A stretch of DNA of 64,000 bases, from contig ONHQ01000001.1 of NCBI GenBank assembly GCA_900317685.1, positions 62,001 to 126,000 on the forward strand, given 5' to 3'. Made by a program: the position numbers and the translations under genes. The notes beneath the pieces were generated by a model, which made no database searches, had not been told where the DNA came from, and saw only the letters and a list, made by a program, of their open reading frames with translations. The DNA is from an uncultured Prevotella sp. GTDB taxonomy: Bacteria > Bacteroidota > Bacteroidia > Bacteroidales > Bacteroidaceae. Below are positions 14,653-23,351 of the stretch, in pieces (positions within the stretch are counted from its first letter, which is position 1; every line of letters starts with the position of its first letter).

Positions 14653-17199
14653 TTACGCTTTCGGGGTATCTTTCAGCGTCATGGTGCTGTCGCTTTTGAT
14701 GTGCACGTCGCGCTGTGGATACGGTATCTCGATATGATGCTCGTTGAGTGTGTTGTACAGTGCCTCGTAGATCTCACCTGTAGCGTAGATCTGCTTGCGG
14801 GAATCAACCCATGCGAGCACCTTGAAGTCGATGGAGTTGTCTCCGAAGTTGACGAAGACCGTATTGATATATTTGATATAGTTCTTGCGTTCGATGCGCT
14901 TCACGGCGGCAGCAGTGAGCTCCTTCACCTCATCGACGTTGCTGCCGTATGCCACGCCGACGGGAATGATGGCAAGCTCGTAGCCGTGGTTCTTTGTCAG
15001 GTTCTTGTAGTTCTTGGTGAAAAGCTGCGAGTTTTGGAACGAGATGATGCTGCCATCGAGGGCTTCGATCATCGTCGACGTGTAGGAGATGTTGCGCACG
15101 GTGCCGCGTGTGCCGTCGATGCTGACATAGTCGCCGACGCGGATACGGCCTGCCATCAGCGAGATGCCGTAGTAGATATTCTCCAGAATGTCCTTCATAG
15201 CGAAACCGATACCTGTGGACAGACCGGCGGAGATAGCCACGATCCACGAGTTGTCGATGTTGAAGATCTTCATCGAGATCAATAGCCAGATGCCCCAGAC
15301 AAACACCTGGATGACGTTGCGCCACATGGCCGTGCGGCTGATCACGGCCTGCGGATCCTCCCGGCGGCTCTCCTCTATGGCATGATCGTGCTCACTCTGT
15401 GCGAAGTGGTGATGGAGCAGGTTGAGCGACGTGTGGCAGAAATAGGAGAAGAGATAGAAGAGAATCACCACCTGCACGGCCTTGAAGATGGAGAAGGTGA
15501 AGTTCTTCGTGTCGATCAGACGCATGCTGAAGATTTGCAGCGTGGTGTCGCTGAGGTTGAACACGTCGGCGGCCCAGTAGATCGACAGAATGATGGACAG
15601 TGCTCCGGATATTGGAAGCAGGGCGTAGTAGAAGAAACGGAAGAGCCACGTACGCGTGATCGACGTGTCCTTGTCGAAGAAAAGACGGCGCGGATTGTTG
15701 CCATAGCCCTTGAGCAGCGACGACACGCAGGTGATCGTCAGGATACAGGTCAGCTGCATCGTCCACCATATCAAGGCTTCGACGGAGAGCAGTGTGTAGC
15801 CGACGAGGGAGGCCACCACGCTGAAGACAAACACGATAAGCGACATCGTGGTGTAGAACACGTCGCTCTTGGGCAACAGCTTCTGATAGTGCTTCACCAC
15901 GAGCCATTGCCAGACGGCACAGATGAACAGCATTGGTGGGAAGATCAGGTTGACGAGCGTGTTCGGTATGAGGATGATGCGGAAGCCGATGACCAGAAAG
16001 CACACCGTCAGCACAGGGGCATAGATGCGCAGTCCGTTCTTGATCTGAGCACCGTCGAGGCGGATGAGCAGTGAGAGCAGGATGGCGGCCATCAGCCAGG
16101 CGAACTCCATGAGCAGCCCCGTAGCCATGACAAAGAAGTTCTGAGCTACGGCCTGACGCAGCAAGCCCAGCATCAGCGCAAAGGTGATCACCGTAGATGT
16201 GGCGATGATCGTGCGGCGCTTGGCATTGAACGAGGCCTTGGTGTGGATCATCTCAAGGTCGTCTGCGGCTTCTCCGGATGGCTCCATGGAATTGGGGAAC
16301 GGTGACGGGGCTTGTATGCTTGCCTTGCGCTTGTCGAACCAGTGGAACAGGAAGTCGATCTTGCCGTGCTTGACAAGGTAGGTGAAGATGAAGCCGATGA
16401 CGAGATAGTTCAGGCCAGCAGCAATGAGTACACCGATAAACAGCGCAATGAAGAAACCTAAGATGACTCTTCCGTCCCATTCCGAGAGTGCATGATGCAC
16501 TGGCCGGTATTTCATCAGTACTGTGGTGAGCGTGAGGTTGTATTCCTTCCTGAGGTTATGAAGAACCATCAGATAGTTCTCGCCGCCATTGTTGAAGATG
16601 CTCCGCTGTATCTCGCCGTAGCGCATGTTGGCGTAGTCGTTGAGGTTCTTGAGGCCCTGCTCTGTGTTGTTGTACAGCGTGATGTATTGCTTCATCTGGT
16701 CATTGTTGTCGGCCAGGGTGCGCCGGATGTTGATGGCGAGCGTCAGACAGACGTTGCGGTCGATCTTGGCCTTAGGCGTGAGCGCACCGACGTACATGTT
16801 GCTCAGGTCGTTGATCAGACTGTCATAGCGGCTGACCTCAGTGTTGGTGTTGGTGATATAGTCGCGGAAGGGCGCCGCGTTGTCGCGGAACTGCTTGTAC
16901 TGTTCCGTGGCGGCGTGACAGGCGTAGGTAAGGTCAAAGATGTTGCCCTCCTTTTGGGAGTATAGCATCAGCGCGTTTTGCTGACTTTGGTTGCCCACCG
17001 TGATCAGCTCCTTGACGACCATCTGCTGCTGGAGCCGCAGGTCGTTTTGCTGTTTGTCGAGATCGTGACGGTAGTTGTTGAGTTCCTGACGCAGAATGGA
17101 CAGCGAACTGCTGATGTCGCGCTCCTTGAGCACGGCATGACTTGGCAATGCCGTGAGTAACAGAACAGTGAGGATGAGGCAATGGATATATTTCTGCAT
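14653..17199 (-). CDS. Large MscS-family mechanosensitive channel
   Basis: An 848-residue membrane protein with a signal peptide (MQKYIHCLILTVLLLTALPSHA). A roughly 200-residue periplasmic region is rich in Gln, Asn and charged residues and looks coiled-coil. Many hydrophobic helices follow between residues 220 and 640. The C-terminal 200 residues are the MscS pore and beta domain (AGLSTGIGFAMKDILENIYYGI, then MAGRIRVGDYVSIDGTRGTV). The architecture resembles the large MscK/YbiO/YnaI group, which opens on membrane tension to release solutes during hypo-osmotic shock. It is a single gene with a -7 element at 17230-17223 and a shared terminator at its 3' end. Confidence 0.9.
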   Translation of the reverse strand: MQKYIHCLILTVLLLTALPSHAVLKERDISSSLSILRQELNNYRHDLDKQQNDLRLQQQMVVKELITVGNQSQQNALMLYSQKEGNIFDLTYACHAATEQYKQFRDNAAPFRDYITNTNTEVSRYDSLINDLSNMYVGALTPKAKIDRNVCLTLAINIRRTLADNNDQMKQYITLYNNTEQGLKNLNDYANMRYGEIQRSIFNNGGENYLMVLHNLRKEYNLTLTTVLMKYRPVHHALSEWDGRVILGFFIALFIGVLIAAGLNYLVIGFIFTYLVKHGKIDFLFHWFDKRKASIQAPSPFPNSMEPSGEAADDLEMIHTKASFNAKRRTIIATSTVITFALMLGLLRQAVAQNFFVMATGLLMEFAWLMAAILLSLLIRLDGAQIKNGLRIYAPVLTVCFLVIGFRIILIPNTLVNLIFPPMLFICAVWQWLVVKHYQKLLPKSDVFYTTMSLIVFVFSVVASLVGYTLLSVEALIWWTMQLTCILTITCVSSLLKGYGNNPRRLFFDKDTSITRTWLFRFFYYALLPISGALSIILSIYWAADVFNLSDTTLQIFSMRLIDTKNFTFSIFKAVQVVILFYLFSYFCHTSLNLLHHHFAQSEHDHAIEESRREDPQAVISRTAMWRNVIQVFVWGIWLLISMKIFNIDNSWIVAISAGLSTGIGFAMKDILENIYYGISLMAGRIRVGDYVSIDGTRGTVRNISYTSTMIEALDGSIISFQNSQLFTKNYKNLTKNHGYELAIIPVGVAYGSNVDEVKELTAAAVKRIERKNYIKYINTVFVNFGDNSIDFKVLAWVDSRKQIYATGEIYEALYNTLNEHHIEIPYPQRDVHIKSDSTMTLKDTPKA

Positions 17200-17222
17200 A
17201 TTTGATCGTGTGTATTGTCACG

Positions 17223-17230
17223 CAAAGGTA
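17223..17230 (-). promoter_or_regulatory. Putative -7 element for the mscS-family gene
   Basis: Minus-strand TACCTTTG 23 bases before the start codon. No convincing -33 element was seen. Confidence 0.5.
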
Positions 17231-17951
17231 TAAAAAGAATATGTATGGTAGCGGAGTGATGTGGTTAAAGAAGGTTAACAAAGTGACAACTTTGGAGTTT
17301 TTTTATTATTTTTGTAGTCGAAGAATTGAAGATATATTGAGTTTACTGGATTACGTTTGTAACTTTTATGTTCAACCCTATTAGGAATTCCTATATGCCG
17401 GCGTAATTCTTCAATAGGAAACCAGATAACTCAATAGCCGGCAGGGGGTGGCTTTTTGCAGTCCACCCCCCTTTGATTTCCAAAATGTTTATAGCAGGAA
17501 AGAGTAGAGCGTACGCAAGGGTTAATAACTCAAAGCGTAACCGACTTTAGGTGTGCGCACGTCTCGCGTGCGTGCAGTGCACGTATCTTTGGTGCATGTA
17601 GCGTGTGTGTCTCTCGTGCTCATGGAGTCTGTGCCTCTTGCGCGCGCGTATATAATATAAGGTGTAGGACAATGCGCATGTCGTGTTCAGAAACAAGGCT
17701 GGATCGGGATGAATGGAAGAAAAGCACTGAGAAGAGGGGAAAAATGGTGGGATGATGGGGGCGTTGAGGGAAGGTATAGCATGGTGGAATCAAGTTAAAA
17801 AGAGGCTTCGACGGCTGGATTAATCAAGAAGTTCTCTTGGTTAACTTTTGTTTGCAGTCTGTAAAGTGTTGGTTTTCAGTCGCTTTTAAAAAAGTTACAG
17901 CGAAGGCTAAAAAAAGTTGCTAAAAAAAGAACAACGTATTGAAAAAATGCG
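17231..17951. other. Long intergenic region without a recognised gene
   Basis: About 720 bases. It holds a 12-bp palindrome TAGGAATTCCTA (17382-17393), a G/C hairpin AGGGGGTGG...CCACCCCCCT (17443-17472) without a T tract, and a stretch at about 17550-17660 dominated by GTGCG/CACG/GTGTG dinucleotide steps. No credible ORF was found. Confidence 0.55.
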
Positions 17952-17959
17952 TACCTTTG
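17952..17959 (+). promoter_or_regulatory. -7 element for the small lipoprotein gene
   Basis: TACCTTTG 52 bases before the start codon. The next 6 bases (CATCGT) are the same as after the promoter at 18498, giving an identical 14-base block. Confidence 0.6.
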
Positions 17960-18011
17960 CATCGTTGTTAATAAACAAATGATTGTTTTACAGATTTAAA
18001 AAGCAAAGAAA

Positions 18012-18197
18012 ATGAAGAAATTAGTTTTTATGTTCGTAGCTATCGCAGCTATGTCTTTCGCATCTTGTGGTAATAAGAACCAGAGCGCAGCTCCTGCAAC
18101 TGACTCTGACACAACAGCTGTCGACACAACTGACAGCGCTGCTGCTCCTGCAGACTCTGCTGCTGCTCCTGCTGACACAGCTGCTCAGGCTAAGTAA
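18012..18197 (+). CDS. Small Ala/Asp/Thr-rich lipoprotein
   Basis: A 61-residue predicted lipoprotein. MKKLVFMFVAIAAMSFASCGNK is a lipoprotein signal with lipobox FASC, so the mature N-terminal Cys is residue 19. The remaining 43 residues are low complexity, built from Asp-Thr-Thr and Ala-Ala-Pro-Ala-Asp-Ser units, and are likely disordered. Such short lipoproteins are common and often abundant in Bacteroidetes. The role is unknown. The gene has its own -7 element and a strong terminator, consistent with a highly expressed single-gene transcript. The Ala-rich tail is encoded by near-identical GCTGCTCCTGC repeats. Confidence 0.8.
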   Translation: MKKLVFMFVAIAAMSFASCGNKNQSAAPATDSDTTAVDTTDSAAAPADSAAAPADTAAQAK

Positions 18198-18228
18198 TCG
18201 TTAGCTCGAACTGAAAAATGAGAGAATG

Positions 18229-18259
18229 CGCCCGAGGCTTTTGCCCCGGGCGTTTTTTT
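18229..18259 (+). terminator. Terminator of the small lipoprotein gene
   Basis: CGCCCGAGGC / GCCCCGGGCG stem with a TTTT loop and seven T residues. Confidence 0.9.
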
Positions 18260-18472
18260 GTGTGTATACACTTAGCTACCTCAGCTCCCTGGCTTTGTGG
18301 CGGGTAGGCTATCACCCTTGATAGGGTCTGACAAAAGTGCGCGGGACGTCGGAAACATGTGGCGCATATCTGTGCTACTTTGACATGTGCGGCGGCCATG
18401 GTTGTCAGTCTACACCCAAAGCCTTGACGCGTATCAACTTTTAAGGGTAAAAGCAAAAAATCGGGCGATACT
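18260..18472. other. Intergenic region before the 28-residue peptide
   Basis: About 210 bases between a terminator and the next promoter. No ORF or structure was recognised. Confidence 0.4.
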
Positions 18473-18505
18473 TTGTCATTCTTTCCTTCTTTGGCAATAC
18501 CTTTG
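18473..18505 (+). promoter_or_regulatory. Promoter of the 28-residue peptide gene
   Basis: TTG at 18473-18475, a 22-base spacer and TACCTTTG at 18498-18505. Predicted transcription starts about 40 bases before the ATG at 18551. Confidence 0.65.
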
Positions 18506-18550
18506 CATCGTAAAAAGTAAACAAGAAACATTCGGAAGGAGTACTAAGAC

Positions 18551-18637
18551 ATGGTAACAATTATGATTGTCGTGACAGCTTCCATCGCTATGATCGCGCA
18601 GACTGTCACCTTCATCAATGACTTGAGAAAAGACTAA
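18551..18637 (+). CDS. 28-residue predicted membrane peptide
   Basis: A short ORF too small for routine calling: ATG at 18551, TAA at 18635. The peptide starts MVTIMIVVTASIAMIAQTVT and ends FINDLRKD, a single hydrophobic helix with a charged C-terminal tail. A strong Shine-Dalgarno (GGAAGGAG, 18534-18541) lies nine bases before the ATG, unusual in this phylum where such sites are weak. A consensus promoter precedes it. The shape resembles small membrane-acting toxins of type I systems (hydrophobic helix plus charged tail) or small regulatory membrane peptides, but I recognise no family and see no antisense-RNA promoter. The function is unknown. Confidence 0.6.
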   Translation: MVTIMIVVTASIAMIAQTVTFINDLRKD

Positions 18638-18735
18638 AGCAAAACGCTGGAACCACAGTGTTAGGCGGGCCTGAAAGGCAAAAGATTGTATTTGACCTCG
18701 TTTATAGGTCATTGGGAGAAAGCTAAGAAAAAATG

Positions 18736-18791
18736 TTAGGCCTCTCATCAACCGCTTCCCGTTCTTAGGGATCGGTTGGTGAGAGGCCTAA
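18736..18791. terminator. Large hairpin downstream of the 28-residue peptide
   Basis: TTAGGCCTCTCATCAACCG (18736-18754) pairs with 18773-18791 over 19 bp with one G-U. On the minus strand it is followed by ATTTTTTC, so it could terminate minus-strand transcription. On the plus strand there is no T tract. It may also stabilise the 3' end of the peptide mRNA. Confidence 0.6.
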
Positions 18792-18919
18792 TGTGTTGTT
18801 ACTGTCGCTTTGTCATTTCCTATGAGTGACATTGCCCTTGAACCTTTGTATATGTAGAATAATGCGTTAAATATACTAAAAAGCGGTTTGCGAATGATTC
18901 AACTTATTCGTAAATCGCT

Positions 18920-18927
18920 TACTTTTG
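18920..18927 (+). promoter_or_regulatory. Putative -7 element for ald
   Basis: TACTTTTG on the plus strand, 70 bases before the start codon. The upstream TTG is farther than usual. Confidence 0.5.
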
Positions 18928-18996
18928 TAGATGAAAAGACGTAAGTCATGAAGTGAGTTATCAACAATATCGTTTTTCCTTAAAGTCTAATGTCCT

Positions 18997-20103
18997 ATGA
19001 TGAGAATTGGTATTCCAAAGGAGATTAAGCAGGGCGAGAGTCGTGTAGGTATGACTCCCGCGGGCGTCGCTGAGTTGATCAAACACGGTCATCAGGTCTT
19101 CGTGCAGCATACGGCTGGAGAGGGCAGTGGTTTTCCCGATGAGGCATATGAGCACGTAGGTGCCGAGATACTGCCGACCATAGAGGATGTCTATGCCCAG
19201 TCGGAGATGATCATCAAGGTTAAGGAACCCATCGAACCGGAGTATCCGCTGATCCGCAAAGACCAGTTGGTCTACACCTACTTCCATTTTGCCAGTGACC
19301 GGCCGCTGACCGAGGCAATGATCAAGAGCGGAGCCGTGTGTCTGGCCTACGAGACAGTGGAGGAGGCAGACCATAGCCTGCCCTTGCTGCGCCCGATGAG
19401 TGAGGTGGCCGGACGTATGGCTGTTCTCAATGGAGCCTACTATCTTCAGAAGACAAAAGGCGGAAAGGGTAAGCTCATCAGTGGCGTGCCCGGCGTGAAA
19501 CCGACGAAGGTGCTTGTCCTCGGTGGCGGTACTGTCGGTGAGGCTGCCGCACGCATGGCAGCAGGAATGGGTGCTGATGTGGTGATCACGGACATCTCTC
19601 TGCCCCGGCTGCGTCAGTTGAGCATTGAGTTGCCGGCCAATGTGACGACACTCTACTCGTCTGACCATAACATCCGGCAGGAGTTAAGAGACGTGGATAT
19701 CGTCATCGGCTCGGTGCTGATTCCCGGTGACAAGACACCGCATCTGATTACGCGCGACATGCTCAGCCTGATGGAGCCCGGCACAGTGCTCGTTGACGTG
19801 GCCATCGACCAGGGTGGTTGCTTCGAGACTTCCCACCCGACGACACACGCCGAACCGGTCTATACTGTCGACGGCATCGTGCACTACTGTGTGGCAAACA
19901 TCCCGGGTGCTGTGCCCAACACGTCGACAATGGCACTGACCAACGCTACACTGAAGTACGCTTTGCAGCTTGCTGACAAAGGCTGGCGCAAAGCATGTGA
20001 AGATAATCCGGCCCTGCGCAAAGGCCTGAACATCGTTGAGGGTAAGGTGGTGTTCAAACCTGTTGCTGATGTGTGGGGCTTGAAATACGAAAAACTCGCC
20101 TAA
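18997..20103 (+). CDS. ald: Alanine dehydrogenase
   Basis: NAD-dependent enzyme interconverting L-alanine and pyruvate plus ammonium. It has 368 residues, the normal size. The N-terminal domain shows GIPKEIKQGESRVGMTPAGV and the substrate-binding segment VKVKEP-like (KVKEPIEPEYPL). His95-type catalytic context is present in YTYFHFASDRPL. The Rossmann motif VLGGGTVGEAAARMAAGMGADV is near residue 175. The GAVPNTSTMALTNATL segment near residue 300 is characteristic of Ald. Two ATGs are adjacent (18997 and 19000) and either could be used. It is a monocistronic gene ending in a terminator at 20238. Confidence 0.95.
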   Translation: MMRIGIPKEIKQGESRVGMTPAGVAELIKHGHQVFVQHTAGEGSGFPDEAYEHVGAEILPTIEDVYAQSEMIIKVKEPIEPEYPLIRKDQLVYTYFHFASDRPLTEAMIKSGAVCLAYETVEEADHSLPLLRPMSEVAGRMAVLNGAYYLQKTKGGKGKLISGVPGVKPTKVLVLGGGTVGEAAARMAAGMGADVVITDISLPRLRQLSIELPANVTTLYSSDHNIRQELRDVDIVIGSVLIPGDKTPHLITRDMLSLMEPGTVLVDVAIDQGGCFETSHPTTHAEPVYTVDGIVHYCVANIPGAVPNTSTMALTNATLKYALQLADKGWRKACEDNPALRKGLNIVEGKVVFKPVADVWGLKYEKLA

Positions 20104-20237
20104 TCGGAACTAATTATATATCCTATTTTTCGAAAGGAATCTATACTGATGCTCCTTCGGGAACAGCAGTTGAGCTGAACATAAAGAGTTATGTCGGCAA
20201 AGGAATTCCTAATAAGCAATTTTAGTAATTAAGTTGA

Positions 20238-20272
20238 GGAGTGACGACGTGATGTCGTTGCTCCTTTTTTTT
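20238..20272 (+). terminator. Terminator of ald
   Basis: GGAGTGACGAC / GTCGTTGCTCC stem followed by eight or nine T residues, 135 bases after the ald stop codon. Confidence 0.85.
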
Positions 20273-20343
20273 TAGCTGTTTATAAGTCTTCTTTGCGTCG
20301 TTCTCAGTGTCTCTGTGTGAGAGATGGTCGCTGAATATAAAGC

Positions 20344-20379
20344 AAAAAAAACAGTGACCATCGTGTGATGATCACTGTT
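20344..20379 (-). terminator. Terminator of the rubrerythrin gene
   Basis: Minus strand: AACAGTGATCATC / GATGGTCACTGTT stem with a short loop and one mismatch, followed by seven T residues. Confidence 0.85.
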
Positions 20380-20432
20380 CTATAGCGATTTACCTATCAA
20401 GACTCTTGAGCCTTGCTAAGGTTGTTATTGGC

Positions 20433-20975
20433 TTAGTAGTTCTCAGCCTTGAGCTCGAAGAAGCTCTGAGGATGCTTGCAGACAGGACATACCTCGGGAG
20501 CCTTAGGACCAACGACAACGTGTCCGCAGTTGCGGCAAACCCAGATGGCATCGCCGTCGCGACTGAAGACGAGAGCATCCTCGATGTTTTTCAACAGCTT
20601 GCGATAGCGCTCCTCGTGTGTCTTCTCGATGGCAGCGACAGCACGGAACTTGTAGGCGATCTCTGTGAAGCCTTCCTCCTCAGCTTCCTTAGCCATGTGG
20701 GCGTACATGTCAGTCCACTCGTAGTTCTCACCTTCTGCAGCAGCCTTAAGGTTCTCGCGTGTGCTCTTGATGTCGCCACCCTCGAGATACTTGAACCACA
20801 GCTTAGCGTGCTCCTTCTCGTTCTGAGCAGTCTCCTCGAAGATAGCAGCGATCTGCTCGTAGCCATCCTTACGTGCCTTGGAAGCGAAGTAAGTGTATTT
20901 GTTACGTGCCTGGCTCTCACCAGCGAAAGCCTCTTGGAGGTTCTTCTCCGTCTTGGTTCCTTTCAGTTCTTTCAT
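20433..20975 (-). CDS. rbr: Rubrerythrin
   Basis: Non-haem di-iron peroxidase that removes hydrogen peroxide in anaerobes. It has 180 residues. The N-terminal ferritin-like four-helix bundle carries the Glu-rich di-iron ligands ([41 protein letters not shown]). The C-terminal rubredoxin domain has paired CxxC motifs in [20 protein letters not shown], which bind a single iron and deliver electrons. The gene stands alone with a clear promoter and terminator. It is expected in an obligate anaerobe. Nothing is unusual. Confidence 0.96.
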   Translation of the reverse strand: MKELKGTKTEKNLQEAFAGESQARNKYTYFASKARKDGYEQIAAIFEETAQNEKEHAKLWFKYLEGGDIKSTRENLKAAAEGENYEWTDMYAHMAKEAEEEGFTEIAYKFRAVAAIEKTHEERYRKLLKNIEDALVFSRDGDAIWVCRNCGHVVVGPKAPEVCPVCKHPQSFFELKAENY

Positions 20976-21037
20976 AATGTTTTTGATGTTAATGGTTGTG
21001 TGGCATTGCCACGTGTTGTGTTTATATTGTTATAATG

Positions 21038-21069
21038 CAAAGATAAGCGTCTTTTTCGGAATATCCAAA
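21038..21069 (-). promoter_or_regulatory. Promoter of the rubrerythrin gene
   Basis: Minus strand: TTTG at 21069-21066, 20-base spacer, TATCTTTG at 21045-21038. It is a textbook match for the phylum. Confidence 0.82.
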
Positions 21070-21116
21070 ATAATCATGACTAAGCTTTCATAACTATTGT
21101 TAATAACAATAACGGC

Positions 21117-23351
21117 TTACTGCTCATGAAACATCCGCAGTACATCGCAGTGCGAGACGTAACGGTTTGACTGATAGGCGGGATTGAGCGCGAGGAAGTT
21201 GTTGAGTTGTGCCAGTGCCTTGTACTGTCTTGTCTGCTTTTGGAAGTTGACTTTTTCACCTGGATAGATGAAGGGATAGCCTTCGGCGGCGTTGTCGCGA
21301 CGGATGAAAGCCAGGGCGTAGAGACTGTTGAACTGCAGATCTTGGTCGCCTTTGAGCGAGCTTTCGCCTAAGTAGTTGATGGCGTCGAGGATGATATCAC
21401 GTTCGCCGGTGCGCACAGTGTCCATGCAGCTCCAGCCGTAATGGGTGAGATACCAGCAGTCGCCCTCGTAGCTGGCCTGGTAGAGCCGTGTGGCGAGGTC
21501 ATAGGCAAGGCGGGCGCGCAGTGTGTCGCTGCCTGCGTTTTGGTAGCGGTGTTGCAAGTTGGTGATGTCCTGACAGAATGTGAGCTTCTGGTTGCCGGTG
21601 ATGGCAACGGAGCGAGGACCGGTTTGCAACGTGTCGGCGATGACCTGATGCACGAACCAGCGCGGCTGCTGATAGTTGCGGCGGCCGATGTATCCACAGA
21701 TGTTCGAGTTGTAGATGAAGTCAGTGCTCACCTTTCTGAGATAAGGTATCGCCTCTTCGAAGCGTCCCATGGCCATGAGACGTGTGCCAATGAGGTCGTT
21801 GAAGTAGTCGTCGCTCTGGTAACTGCTCTTGCAGGCCGCGTCAGCGAGCGGGCTGTCGGCGTGCGGGGCGTGGAGATAAGCGACGTACTCTTTGAGCGAG
21901 TCGATGGAGAGGTGCTCCAAAGCATCGTAGTAGTCACCCCACCAGTCCGGCAGCGGGTTGTAACATTTAGCCCGTTGATAATAGGTAGGCACGTGCTTTC
22001 TTGTGCTTGGTAACGTGCCGTCATTGTCGTGGTTGTCCATATTGGCGAGCATGGCGAGAGCGAGGAAGCCGTTGCCCTGCTTTTGCAGTTCGGGTACGAG
22101 ATGGTTGTAGACCATGCGTTGCAGCATATTGGCGAAATAGGTATCCGCCATATAGGTGTATCCCTCCTCGTCCTTTGTCATAGTCTGCTGGCTCATGTTG
22201 CGCATCCAGGCGATCTCTTTGACGAGCCGGTTCTGCTGATTGTTGTCCATCTTCTCTGTATAGACGCTGTTGATGTCCGCGATGGCGCGGGCGTTGTCGT
22301 GCATGCGTTGTGTGCCTTCGGCGGTGATGGCTTGGGCGAGCGAAGCCTTCGCTGCACTATAGTCGCCGAGGAGGAATTGCAGTGCCCCCGTGGCCTCGTG
22401 CCAGAGTGCCGGCGACGTGGTCTTGCCTTCTTTCAGCACTTGAGCGGCGAAGGCAATGAAAGCCTGCGCTTCCTCTTTATAGATGACACGGGCACCCACT
22501 TCCTCGATAGCCTCGGTATATTCCTTTTTTGTCCACTGGGCCTTGTCGGCATCCGGGATGAAAGCCGACGGACGGGTATATACATCCTGCGTTTCCTGCA
22601 CGTTATTGACAAAGTCCTGCACGAGATAGGGCAGCACACGGCTGTTGGCATTGCGGGCATAGATGGCTTTGATACCACTGAGATTGCGGTAGTGGCGCAC
22701 GCACCAGCGCATGCTCTGCTGGTCGTTTTGTCGGGCATAGATCTCCAGCGCGTCACGCTGCTTACTGGTCTTGAGCAGTGCGCGGGCATAGATGTTCTCC
22801 ATCATGTCGCGGTAGACGCTCTGCGGCATATGGTTAGCCGTGGTTTTCCAGTAACGGATGTTCTGGATATCGTTGCCCAAGAGCATGTTGGCGCGCATGG
22901 CGAGCAGACGGTATTGAGCCGACAGCCTGCGTCCATGGTAAGCCTTTGCGGCAGTGAGCATCTGCGTGAGCACCTGCTTGCGTTGCAGCAGTTGCTTCCG
23001 TGTAGGATAGTTCCATTTGTCAGTGAGATCACTGCTGATCTTGAGATATTTATTGAGCCAGCCGAGATAGCGCACCATCTCATAGTCCTTCTTCTGCCGT
23101 GCCATCTTCATGATAAAGGTGGGCGCGTCGGTATCGGTCTTTCTGTCCCAACCGTCTTTGTAGTCGGAGACGCGGCCGTTGGTATACTGTTTCCAGAAGT
23201 CGTTGATGGCTTTGAGCTGTTTGCTCTCGGTCTGTTGCTGTGTCGGCTCCACGCACATGAGGTAATAGTTGTACGTAGGTTTCTCGGACAAGCAAGCCAA
23301 TGATCTGCCGACAGACATCAGCAGGAGGCTAACGATGATAAATCTTTTCAT
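21117..23351 (-). CDS. Secreted helical-repeat protein of unknown function
   Basis: A 744-residue protein with a signal peptide (MKRFIIVSLLLMSVGRSLAC). The Cys after SLA could be a lipid attachment site, but the lipobox is not canonical. The mature chain is mostly helical, with many Ala/Tyr/Leu-rich segments resembling TPR or other alpha-solenoid repeats, for example GDYSAAKASLAQAITAEG and LAMLANMDNHDNDG. No catalytic motif was recognised. Its first 23 bases overlap the end of the upstream lipoprotein gene (23329-24294), so the two are co-translated and probably act together in the envelope. The family is not recognised. Confidence 0.7.
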   Translation of the reverse strand: MKRFIIVSLLLMSVGRSLACLSEKPTYNYYLMCVEPTQQQTESKQLKAINDFWKQYTNGRVSDYKDGWDRKTDTDAPTFIMKMARQKKDYEMVRYLGWLNKYLKISSDLTDKWNYPTRKQLLQRKQVLTQMLTAAKAYHGRRLSAQYRLLAMRANMLLGNDIQNIRYWKTTANHMPQSVYRDMMENIYARALLKTSKQRDALEIYARQNDQQSMRWCVRHYRNLSGIKAIYARNANSRVLPYLVQDFVNNVQETQDVYTRPSAFIPDADKAQWTKKEYTEAIEEVGARVIYKEEAQAFIAFAAQVLKEGKTTSPALWHEATGALQFLLGDYSAAKASLAQAITAEGTQRMHDNARAIADINSVYTEKMDNNQQNRLVKEIAWMRNMSQQTMTKDEEGYTYMADTYFANMLQRMVYNHLVPELQKQGNGFLALAMLANMDNHDNDGTLPSTRKHVPTYYQRAKCYNPLPDWWGDYYDALEHLSIDSLKEYVAYLHAPHADSPLADAACKSSYQSDDYFNDLIGTRLMAMGRFEEAIPYLRKVSTDFIYNSNICGYIGRRNYQQPRWFVHQVIADTLQTGPRSVAITGNQKLTFCQDITNLQHRYQNAGSDTLRARLAYDLATRLYQASYEGDCWYLTHYGWSCMDTVRTGERDIILDAINYLGESSLKGDQDLQFNSLYALAFIRRDNAAEGYPFIYPGEKVNFQKQTRQYKALAQLNNFLALNPAYQSNRYVSHCDVLRMFHEQ

